Source of the DNA: Streptomyces sp. NBC_01275
Lineage (GTDB): Bacteria > Actinomycetota > Actinomycetes > Streptomycetales > Streptomycetaceae
DNA length: 64,000 bases
Direction: 5' to 3'
NCBI RefSeq assembly: GCF_026340655.1
Contig: NZ_JAPEOZ010000001.1
Coordinates: forward strand, 8,556,001-8,620,000
Under the pieces are notes generated by a model. The model ran no database searches and had not been told where the DNA came from. It worked only from the letters and a program-made list of their open reading frames with translations. Of this stretch, positions 25,764 to 32,377 are shown one piece after another (positions within the stretch are counted from its first letter, which is position 1; every line of letters begins with the position of its first letter). The position numbers and the translations under genes are program-made.

Positions 25764-27197
25764 ATGAACATAGCCGTGATCCTGGAAATGGCCGCCTCCG
25801 CCGGAGACCGGCCGGCCGTCACCGAGGGCCGCCGGTCGCTCTCCGCCGCCGGAATCCAGCGCCTCGCGCACCACGCGGCCGACCGCTTCCGTGACCGCTC
25901 GGCGGTCCTGTACCTGGGGACGAACCACCTCGCCTACCCCGTCGCCCTGTTCGGCGCGGCCCTGGCCGGCGTGCCCTTCGTCCCCCTCAACTACCGCCTG
26001 GCCCCCGCCCGGGCGGAGGAGCAGATCGCGCGGCATCCGGACGCCCAGATACTGCGCCCCGACGACCTCGACGCCCTCCTCGACCCGCCCGGCGAGCCCG
26101 ACCGGCGGTCCGCCCCCGACGACCGGGACGCCACCGCCGTCACCCTCTACACCAGCGGCACCACCGCCGCCCCCAAGGCGGCCCTGCTGCGCCACCGTCA
26201 TCTGCTCGCCTACGTCTTCAACACCCAGGACTTCGGCTCCGCCGACCCCGCGGACGCGACCCTCGTCGCCCTCCCGCCGTACCACGTCGCCGGGCTGATG
26301 AACCTGCTCACGAACCTCTACGCGGGCCGCCGCATCGTCTACCAGTCGGCCTTCGAACCGGCGGACTGGCTGCGGACCGTCCGCCGGGAGGGCGTCACGC
26401 ACGCCATGCTCGTGCCGACCATGCTCGCCCGCGTCACCGCCGAGCTCGGCGACGGCACGGCCGACACGCCGAGCCTGCGCACCCTCGCCTACGGCGGCGC
26501 CCGCGCCCCCCGCCCGGTGGTGGAGCGGGCCCTGCGCCAGTTCCCGGACACCGGTTTCGTCAACGCCTACGGCCTCACCGAGACCGCGTCCTCCATCTGT
26601 GTGCTCGGCCCCGACGACCACTGGCGGGCGGTGGCCTCCGACGACCCGGCCGTACGGGAGCGGCTCGGCTCGGTCGGCCGGCCCCTGCCCGGGATCACGA
26701 TCGAGATCCGGGGCGAGGACGGCCGGGTGCTGGACGCGGGCGAGACCGGCCTCGTCTTCGTACGGGGCGAGCAGATCTCCGGCGAGTACGCGGGCGCGAG
26801 CGACGCCGGGACCGGGGGCGGCTGGTTCGCCACCCGGGACCGCGGGCGCCTGGACGCCGACGGCTATCTGTTCGTCGAGGGCCGCGCCGACGACACCATC
26901 ATCCGGGGCGGCGAGAACATCGCCCCGGCCGAGATCGAGGACGTACTCCTCGAACACCCCGGAGTGCGGGAGGCCGCCGTCCTCGGAGTGCCCGACCCGG
27001 AGTGGGGGCAGCGGCTGGTCGCCGTGCTGGTGGGGGCGGGCGATCCGGAGGAGATACGGTCCTTCGCCCGGCGGCGCCTGCGCTCGTCCAAGACCCCGGA
27101 CACCGTCGTCTTCCGCACCGAACTGCCCCGCACCGCCACCGGCAAGCTGCTGCGCCGGACCCTCGTCGCCGAACTGGAAGAGGCCGCCGATGCCTGA
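25764..27197 (+). CDS. AMP-binding acyl-CoA synthetase
   Basis: A 477-residue acid-CoA ligase with TLYTSGTTAAPKAALLRH (A3), NAYGLTETASSICV (A5), RDRGRLDADGYLFVEGRADDT (A7 to A8), IIRGGENIAPAEIEDV (A8) and TATGKLLRRTL with the catalytic Lys. ATG 25764 directly follows the operator and has no ribosome site, suggesting a leaderless message; a GTG at 25743 is the alternative. It overlaps the thiolase by 8 bp (ATGCCTGA). Together with the neighbouring SDR, thiolase, kinase and dehydrogenase it forms a block parallel to the Lva levulinate operon, where LvaE is the CoA ligase. Substrate is probably a hydroxy- or keto-acid of medium size, but this is inferred. Confidence 0.9.
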   Translation: MNIAVILEMAASAGDRPAVTEGRRSLSAAGIQRLAHHAADRFRDRSAVLYLGTNHLAYPVALFGAALAGVPFVPLNYRLAPARAEEQIARHPDAQILRPDDLDALLDPPGEPDRRSAPDDRDATAVTLYTSGTTAAPKAALLRHRHLLAYVFNTQDFGSADPADATLVALPPYHVAGLMNLLTNLYAGRRIVYQSAFEPADWLRTVRREGVTHAMLVPTMLARVTAELGDGTADTPSLRTLAYGGARAPRPVVERALRQFPDTGFVNAYGLTETASSICVLGPDDHWRAVASDDPAVRERLGSVGRPLPGITIEIRGEDGRVLDAGETGLVFVRGEQISGEYAGASDAGTGGGWFATRDRGRLDADGYLFVEGRADDTIIRGGENIAPAEIEDVLLEHPGVREAAVLGVPDPEWGQRLVAVLVGAGDPEEIRSFARRRLRSSKTPDTVVFRTELPRTATGKLLRRTLVAELEEAADA

Positions 27198-28383
27198 AGC
27201 CGTGATCGTCGCCGCCCTGCGCACCCCGATCGGCACCGCGTTCAAGGGAACCCTGCGCGACACCAGCGTCTACGACCTCGCCGACCGCATCGTCGGAGCG
27301 GTGGGGGAGGGCCTGGATCCGACGCTCGTCGACGACGTCGTCCTCGCCGAGTCGCACCACGGCGGCGGAGTCGTGGCCCGCCACGCGGCGCTCACCGCCG
27401 GTCTGCTGCACGTGCCGGGTCTGGCGATGAACCGGCACTGCGCGGCGAGCCTCGCGGCCGTGCAGACCGCCGCCGCCTCGATCCGGGCCGGCATGGACCG
27501 GCTGATCCTCGCCGGAGGCGTCAACTCTCTTTCCACCGCACCCACGTCGACCTACCGGGAGCCGGGAGGAGAAGGCTCGGGAGAAGGGGGCCCGGGCGGA
27601 GAGGGGGAGGCCGGCCGCTGGGTGCCGCCCACGCACCCCGACCGCCCGGACGCCCCCAACCTCGACATGTCGATCACCGTCGGCTGGAACACGGCCGTGC
27701 GGGCCGGCATCGGCCGCGACGAGATGGACGACTGGGCGCTGCGCTCCCACCGCAACGCCGTCCGCGCCCTCGACGAGGGCCGCTTCAAGGACGAGACCGT
27801 GCCGCTCGACACCCCGCACGGCCCCTTCGAGGCCGACGAGCACCCGCGCCGCGACACCAGCGCCGCCCGGCTCGCCGCCCTCAAGCCGCTGCACCCGGAG
27901 ATCGAGGGCTTCTCCATCACGGCGGGCAACGCGAGCGGGGCCAACGACGCGGCGGCCGCCCTGGCCGTCGCCGACGCCGGCCTCGCGCGCGAGCGGCTCG
28001 GCCTGCCCGTCCTGGCGACCGTCCGCGCCTGGGCCTCGGTCGCCGCCGACCCGGCGGAGACCGGGCTGACCCCCGTCCAGGCCATCCCCAAGGCGCTGGC
28101 GCGGGCCGGGATGACGGTCTCCGACGTGGACCTCTTCGAGATCAACGAGGCGTTCGCCGTGGTCCCCATCGCCGCCGTCCACCGTCTCGGCCTCGACGCC
28201 GACACGGTGAACGTCAACGGCAGCGGCTGCTCCCTCGGCCATCCCGTCGCCGCCACCGGAGCCCGCATGCTCGTCACCCTGATCCACGAACTGCGCCGCA
28301 GGGGCGGGGGGATCGGCGTGGCGTCGATGTGCGCGGGCGGCGGGATGGGCTCGGCGGTGGTGCTGGAGGTGCCCGCACCCTGA
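27190..28383 (+). CDS. Thiolase family protein (acetyl-CoA acyltransferase)
   Basis: A 397-residue thiolase performing the last step of beta-oxidation, cleaving a 3-ketoacyl-CoA with CoA. The nucleophile is Cys84 (NRHCAAS), His351 is in GHPVAATGARM, and the second Cys is Cys381 (MCAGGGMG); NEAFA and GNASGAND are also present. Residues 126-142 form a Gly/Glu low-complexity insertion not expected in the family and probably a surface loop. Start overlaps the synthetase stop. Downstream is a short CCCAGG repeat and the convergent thioesterase gene. Active-site residues are complete, so the enzyme should be functional. Confidence 0.92.
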   Translation: MPEAVIVAALRTPIGTAFKGTLRDTSVYDLADRIVGAVGEGLDPTLVDDVVLAESHHGGGVVARHAALTAGLLHVPGLAMNRHCAASLAAVQTAAASIRAGMDRLILAGGVNSLSTAPTSTYREPGGEGSGEGGPGGEGEAGRWVPPTHPDRPDAPNLDMSITVGWNTAVRAGIGRDEMDDWALRSHRNAVRALDEGRFKDETVPLDTPHGPFEADEHPRRDTSAARLAALKPLHPEIEGFSITAGNASGANDAAAALAVADAGLARERLGLPVLATVRAWASVAADPAETGLTPVQAIPKALARAGMTVSDVDLFEINEAFAVVPIAAVHRLGLDADTVNVNGSGCSLGHPVAATGARMLVTLIHELRRRGGGIGVASMCAGGGMGSAVVLEVPAP

Positions 28384-28398
28384 GCGCCGACACTCGGG

Positions 28399-28444
28399 CC
28401 CAGGCGTCGACGCCCAGGCCCAGGCCCAGGCCCAGGCGTCGACG
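28399..28444. repeat. CCCAGG hexamer repeats between convergent genes
   Basis: One CCCAGG plus CGTCGACG, then four CCCAGG units plus CGTCGACG. The stretch sits between the thiolase and thioesterase stop codons. It may be simple slippage sequence; no clear hairpin with long stem forms. Confidence 0.7.
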
Positions 28445-28450
28445 TCAGGC

Positions 28451-29272
28451 TCAGGTGAAGCGCAGCAACGCCTCCTGCGCATAGGAGGCGACCAGGTCGC
28501 CGTTCTCGGTCAGCACGTCGCCGCGCCCGAAGCACCGTCCGTGCGCGGCGACGGGGCTGTGCTGGCGCAGCACCAGCCAGCGCCCCCCGCCCGACCGCCC
28601 TTCTCCCGGCGGTCGGTGGAACCACACCGTGTGCGAGGTCACGGCCGAGGCGAAGGCCCGTCCCGAGTCGGTCTGTACGACGCCCTCCACCGGCCGCAGC
28701 GCGGTGCCGATCGGCGTGAGGTCGCTGGCGTACGCGAGCAGCGCCGGCGCCAGCGACCGGTGGACCTCGGGCAGCCGCGTCCACAGGGCGAAGACCGGCG
28801 GCTCGGCCTTCTCGGTGTCCAGATCGGTCGCGGCCCGTGACTCCCAGGGCAGGAGCGGGAGTTCGACGACGCGCTCCGGGCCGGGAAGAGCGGGCACGGG
28901 GTCGACGGTCTGCCGGTCCGGCCCCTCCTCCCACCCGTGCAGACTCGCCTGCGCGACGGCGACGATCCCGTGCCCCTGCCGGGCGGTGAGCCGTACGGCG
29001 GCGAACGTACGCCCCTGCTGGAGGACTTCGGTCTCGTAGCGCACCGGCTCCTCGGTGCGGCCCTCCCTCAGGAACTGCGTGTGCAGCGACTTGAGGTCCT
29101 TGCCGGGCACCGCGAGCTGGGCGGCGCGGGCGGACTGGGCGAGCAGCTGGCCGCCGAACAGACGGCGGTGGTCGAGCTGTTGGGAGCGGCCCTCGTAGGC
29201 GCCCAGGCCCAGCGGGGCGAGGTCGAGGCAGCCGAGCAGGTCGGGCCAGAGGTCGGTGGTCTCGGTGGTCAC
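28451..29272 (-). CDS. Acyl-CoA thioesterase (TesB family)
   Basis: A 273-residue double-hotdog thioesterase that hydrolyses acyl-CoA to the free acid and CoA. The first hotdog has GRSQQLDHRRLFGGQLLAQS and the family segment SLHTQFLREGR; the second has the TSHTVWFHR and GRCFGRGDVLTENGDLVAS segments typical of TesB. GTG at 29272 has GGAG upstream and lies 10 bp after the short acyl-CoA dehydrogenase stop, so it is the last gene of the operon that starts at 31639. It probably prevents stalled CoA esters from trapping CoA during catabolism. Confidence 0.9.
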   Translation of the reverse strand: MTTETTDLWPDLLGCLDLAPLGLGAYEGRSQQLDHRRLFGGQLLAQSARAAQLAVPGKDLKSLHTQFLREGRTEEPVRYETEVLQQGRTFAAVRLTARQGHGIVAVAQASLHGWEEGPDRQTVDPVPALPGPERVVELPLLPWESRAATDLDTEKAEPPVFALWTRLPEVHRSLAPALLAYASDLTPIGTALRPVEGVVQTDSGRAFASAVTSHTVWFHRPPGEGRSGGGRWLVLRQHSPVAAHGRCFGRGDVLTENGDLVASYAQEALLRFT

Positions 29273-29282
29273 GGCGGACTCC

Positions 29283-30065
29283 TCACAGGTCGACGAGACG
29301 CGGCGCCCGCCCCTGGTGCAGCAGCAACGCCCCCGCCTCGCGGGTCAGTTCGCGGGCCGAGCCGAGCAGTCCGTCCAGGACCAGGGCCCGGCGGACATGC
29401 CGGTGCAGTGCGTGCTCCGCGGTGAATCCGAGGCCGCCCAGGGCCTGTTGGCAGTGCCGGGCGGCGGTGAGGGCGGCCTGCCCCGCAGCGGCCTTCGCCA
29501 GCAGCGCCCCGGTGTCGTCCCGGGCCGCGCCGAGGGCCGCCTCGGCCCCCTCCAGGGCCACGTACGTCTCGGCGAGCCGGTGCCGCAACGCCTGGAAGGA
29601 CGCCAGCGGACGCCCGAACTGCTCCCGGTCCAGGACGTGCCGACGGGCCAGGCCGAGCATCGCGCGGCCCGTGCCCAGCAGCCACCAGCCCACGGCGAGG
29701 CGACCGGCGGGCGCCGCCACCGCCGCGCCGGCGGACACCCGCCGCAGCGGCAGCCCGGCGTCCAGCCCACCGCCGTACACCACCGTCCCGCGGCCCCACT
29801 CCACCCACTGCCCGCCCGCGTACGGCAGCGGGAGCGTGCCGCCGAGGGGGCGGTCGGCGGCGTGCAGCAGGACGTCGTTGAGGACGGAGGCGTGCGTGCC
29901 GCTCTCGCCGAGCAGCCGGAAGACCAGCGGGACGGCGGCAGGCTCCTCGGCGAGCATCTGCGCCCAGCCCAGGTCGGCCAGCGCCGAGTCGAGGGCCGGG
30001 CCGCAGGCGCCGGTCATCGTCTTGCGCAGGGTCTCTTCGAGCAGATCGTGTTCGGCCGCGTCCAC
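29283..30065 (-). CDS. Short acyl-CoA dehydrogenase-like subunit
   Basis: A 260-residue protein matching mainly the C-terminal helical domain of acyl-CoA dehydrogenases (DREQFGRPLASFQALRHRLAE, then CQQALGGLGFTAEHALHRHVRRA). It is about 120 residues shorter than normal and the usual catalytic Glu motif (GGTAEIQ) is absent. Directly upstream, 6 bp away, is a full-length dehydrogenase. Two-subunit alpha2beta2 dehydrogenases with one catalytically silent subunit are known in actinobacterial steroid degradation (FadE28-FadE29 type), and this pair looks like that but with a clearly reduced second subunit. It uses a GTG start and reads through intact, so I regard it as a real partner, not a pseudogene. 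Confidence 0.8.
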   Translation of the reverse strand: MDAAEHDLLEETLRKTMTGACGPALDSALADLGWAQMLAEEPAAVPLVFRLLGESGTHASVLNDVLLHAADRPLGGTLPLPYAGGQWVEWGRGTVVYGGGLDAGLPLRRVSAGAAVAAPAGRLAVGWWLLGTGRAMLGLARRHVLDREQFGRPLASFQALRHRLAETYVALEGAEAALGAARDDTGALLAKAAAGQAALTAARHCQQALGGLGFTAEHALHRHVRRALVLDGLLGSARELTREAGALLLHQGRAPRLVDL

Positions 30066-30071
30066 GGGCGG

Positions 30072-31232
30072 TCACTCCTTTCCGAGGTCCAGCAGACGGC
30101 GGGCGACGATGTTGCGCTGGATCTCGGCGGTGCCGCCGTAGATGGTCGCGGCCCGCGAGTAGAGGTACTCCGTGCGCCAGGGCCCCTCGGCCAGCTCGAC
30201 CGTGCCCGGCAGCAGGTCGCGGGCCGTGTCGAACAGCCGCTGCTCGGCGCCGGCCAGCAGGATCTTGTCCACGGAGGTCTCCGGGCCGAGCCGGCCGCCC
30301 GCGGCGAGGCGGGACTGGGCGGCGGCGGAACGGCAGCGCACGGTGTGCAGACCGAGCCAGGCCGCGCCCAGCGCGTCCGGGTCGCTCTCGCAGCCTTCGG
30401 CGAGGAGACGGTCGAGGCGGCTGTAGAGATGGGCGATCCGGTGCCAGAAGCAGGTGGAGCGCTCGTGCGGCAGCAGGTCCATGGCCAGGCGCCAGCCGTC
30501 GCCCGGCGCGCCGAGCAGACGGGACGCCGGGACCCGTACGTCGTCGAAGAAGACCTCGGCGAACTCGTCGACGCCGTGCATCGTGCGCAGCGGGCGGACC
30601 GTGATGCCGGGGGAGTCCATGTCGACGAAGAACGCGCTGATGCCGGCGTGTCCGGGGCCGCCGGTGCGGGCCAGCAGGACGCAGCGGGCCGCGTACTGGG
30701 CGAGGCTCGTCCACACCTTCTGCCCGGTCACCAGCCACTCGCCGCCGTCCTCGCCGAGGACCGCCCGGGTCGACAGGGACGCCAGATCGCTGCCCGAGCC
30801 CGGCTCGGAGAAGCCCTGGCACCACTGCTCCTCGCCGCCCAGCAGCCTCGGCGCCATCTCGGCGGCCAGGGCGGGCGGCGCGTAGTCGAGCAGCGTCGGG
30901 ACCAGCACCTCGACCATCGACCAGATCCCGGGCTCCGCCAGATCGCGGGAGGCGATCTCCTCGCCCAGCACCGCACGCAGCACCCCGCTGCCGCCCAGCC
31001 CGCCGACCTCGCGCGGCCAGCCGTACCGCATCCAGCCCGCCTGCCACAACGCCTGCCGCACCCGGCCCAGTTGGGCGACCTGGGCGTCGAGGTCGTGGGT
31101 GCTGTCGGTCCTGTCGCTGTCGCCGGGGTCGCCGGGGTCGTGGCCGGTCGGCGGGGTCAGGTCGTGGTCGTCCAGCCAGGCCCGCAGCTCGGCGCGGAAC
31201 ACGTCGGGCCCGGTGAACGGGGACAGCCTCAT
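30072..31232 (-). CDS. Acyl-CoA dehydrogenase, catalytic subunit
   Basis: A 386-residue acyl-CoA dehydrogenase that introduces a 2,3 double bond into an acyl-CoA. FAD and substrate segments include GFSEPGSGSDLASL and GQKVWTS; catalytic Glu370 is in IYGGTAEIQRNIVARR, the pattern of the FadE group in steroid and branched-acid pathways. Near residues 28-50 there is an Asp-rich low-complexity insertion (GHDPGDPGDSDRTDS). The start ATG overlaps the preceding SnoaL-like gene by 4 bp and the stop is 6 bp from the short subunit gene, which likely forms a heteromeric enzyme with it. Confidence 0.92.
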   Translation of the reverse strand: MRLSPFTGPDVFRAELRAWLDDHDLTPPTGHDPGDPGDSDRTDSTHDLDAQVAQLGRVRQALWQAGWMRYGWPREVGGLGGSGVLRAVLGEEIASRDLAEPGIWSMVEVLVPTLLDYAPPALAAEMAPRLLGGEEQWCQGFSEPGSGSDLASLSTRAVLGEDGGEWLVTGQKVWTSLAQYAARCVLLARTGGPGHAGISAFFVDMDSPGITVRPLRTMHGVDEFAEVFFDDVRVPASRLLGAPGDGWRLAMDLLPHERSTCFWHRIAHLYSRLDRLLAEGCESDPDALGAAWLGLHTVRCRSAAAQSRLAAGGRLGPETSVDKILLAGAEQRLFDTARDLLPGTVELAEGPWRTEYLYSRAATIYGGTAEIQRNIVARRLLDLGKE

Positions 31233-31639
31233 GAACGGGTGAAGGCGTGCGGCCGCCCCGAGTCGTGGTCGCCGCTGCGCCGGATGAAGGTCATCGCGCG
31301 GGTGCGCAGCCGCCAGCCGTCCGCCGTCCGGGCGTAGGTGTCGTTGTAGTAGCCGATGCGCATCTCGTGCTGCGCGTGCTCGACGAAGCACAGCGGCTGG
31401 GTGCCGGTGGCCGTGTCGCCCGCCAGCTCGATCGCGGGCGTGCCGACGAGGAACAGGCCCTTGGGCGCGGCGGCGATCAGCGCCGGGAACTCGTCGAGCG
31501 GATAGGTGTCGCCGAACGCGCTGTAGTTGCCGTCCGGGGTGAAGACGGCGAGCACCCGGTCCAGATCGCCACGGGTCATGGAGACCGCGTAGCGGGCGAG
31601 GAGCTGCTCGATCTCCACCAGGTCGTCGGTGTCGCTCAA
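31229..31639 (-). CDS. SnoaL-like / NTF2-fold protein
   Basis: A 136-residue cone-fold protein of the nuclear-transport-factor-2/SnoaL group: EIEQLLARYAVSMTRGDLDRVLAVFTPDG at the N-terminus and the closing strand TADGWRLRTRAMTFIRR. Members act as small hydratases, dehydratases, isomerases or cyclases, or simply bind ligands. I chose TTG at 31639, which follows GGGAGAG; an in-frame ATG further up would add seven residues within the 7-bp repeat region. It leads the operon SnoaL-like, acyl-CoA dehydrogenase, short subunit, thioesterase, and the operator at 31729-31743 lies 90 bp upstream. Its reaction is not known; hydration of an enoyl-CoA or a steroid-type isomerisation is possible. Confidence 0.82.
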   Translation of the reverse strand: MSDTDDLVEIEQLLARYAVSMTRGDLDRVLAVFTPDGNYSAFGDTYPLDEFPALIAAAPKGLFLVGTPAIELAGDTATGTQPLCFVEHAQHEMRIGYYNDTYARTADGWRLRTRAMTFIRRSGDHDSGRPHAFTRS

Positions 31640-31656
31640 GGTTCTCTCCCAAGAGA

Positions 31657-31711
31657 CATGAGGCATGAGGCATGAGGCAAGGGGCAAGGGGCAAGGGGCT
31701 TGGGGCTTGGG
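31657..31711. repeat. 7-bp tandem repeat, about 8 units
   Basis: Runs of CATGAGG (3), CAAGGGG (3) and CTTGGGG (2) in the leader between the operator and the SnoaL-like gene. It lies in the untranslated leader of the minus-strand operon, so length changes might alter spacing or expression. Confidence 0.8.
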
Positions 31712-31728
31712 CAAGGCGCCCAGGACGT

Positions 31729-31743
31729 GAGAATATAATTCTC
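31729..31743. promoter_or_regulatory. Single perfect operator palindrome
   Basis: GAGAATATAATTCTC is a perfect 6+3+6 palindrome. It lies upstream of the minus-strand operon 31639-28451. No convincing second site was found 22 bp on either side, unlike most other copies. Confidence 0.7.
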
Positions 31744-31781
31744 GAAAGTGAGTATCACGCTTCCATCTCGTGCCCAGCCCG

Positions 31782-32318
31782 TCAACGGCGCAGCTTCCCG
31801 AAGTCCCAGCTGACCACCTCCTGCGGAACCACCCGCAGCCAGCCGTGCCGCCTGTCGTACCGGAACCGCCCGCCCGCGTACTTCTCCCCGAACAGCCGCT
31901 CGGGCTCGAGGAGTTCGTCGCGCGGCTCGCCCGCACGCGGCACCTCCCCGACCACCTCCGCCGGCCCGCGCAGCTCCACCCCGCGCAGCGCCAGGAAGTC
32001 GGATCCGCCCTCGTCCACGACCACCGCGACCCGCCCCTGTCGGACCGCGTCCGACCAGCGCCTGCTGCGCACCAGCGAGTTGAGCCACAGAGCGGCCCCG
32101 TCCCAGACGAACCACAGCGGGCTGATGTGCGGATGGCCGTCGGACGCCGTGACGGCGACCCGGCAGACCGGCTGCGCGCGCAGGAACTCCTCGATCTCGG
32201 CGGCGCTCATCGCGATCTTGCCGCCGCGCTTCTGTCGCCCGTCCTGTCGCCCGTCCTTTCGTTCGTCCTGTCGCCCGTCCTGTCGTTCGTCCTGTCGTTC
32301 GTGCTGATTCCCGGCCAT
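31782..32318 (-). CDS. Pyridoxamine 5'-phosphate oxidase-fold protein (FMN/F420-type)
   Basis: A 178-residue split-barrel protein. After a strange charged N-terminal extension the fold starts at MSAAEIEEFLRAQPVCRVAVTASDGHPHISPLWFVWDG, the typical first hairpin of PNPOx-like flavin or F420 reductases; PLWF and the RSRRWSDAVRQ helix fit the cofactor pocket. Residues 7-30 are a tetrapeptide repeat (RQDE/RQDG) from a 12-bp DNA repeat, so the real folded start may be Met37. ATG at 32318 has GGGAGG. It is divergent from the Liv-type transporter and shares its paired operator region. Likely a small oxidoreductase using flavin or F420; substrate not known. Confidence 0.82.
   Translation of the reverse strand: MAGNQHERQDERQDGRQDERKDGRQDGRQKRGGKIAMSAAEIEEFLRAQPVCRVAVTASDGHPHISPLWFVWDGAALWLNSLVRSRRWSDAVRQGRVAVVVDEGGSDFLALRGVELRGPAEVVGEVPRAGEPRDELLEPERLFGEKYAGGRFRYDRRHGWLRVVPQEVVSWDFGKLRR
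32233..32304 (-). repeat. 12-bp tandem repeat, 6 copies, coding (RQDG)n
   Basis: Six units of TGTCGCCCGTCC or TGTCGTTCGTCC (plus strand) encode Gln-Asp-Glu/Gly-Arg repeats at the N-terminus of the PNPOx-like protein. The period is a multiple of three, so copy-number change keeps the frame. Confidence 0.88.
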
Positions 32319-32335
32319 GGAACCTCCCTGTGTCC

Positions 32336-32372
32336 GAATGGTTGATTCTCCAATAAGGAGAAGCTAGTTTCC
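32336..32372. promoter_or_regulatory. Paired operator-like sites (32336-32350 and 32358-32372)
   Basis: GAATGGTTGATTCTC and GAGAAGCTAGTTTCC each match 8 of 12 consensus positions, and their centres are 22 bp apart. They lie just ahead of the transporter ATG (32378). The overlapping inverted repeat TTCTCC-N5-GGAGAA is another way to read the same stretch. Confidence 0.5.
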
Positions 32373-32377
32373 AGACC

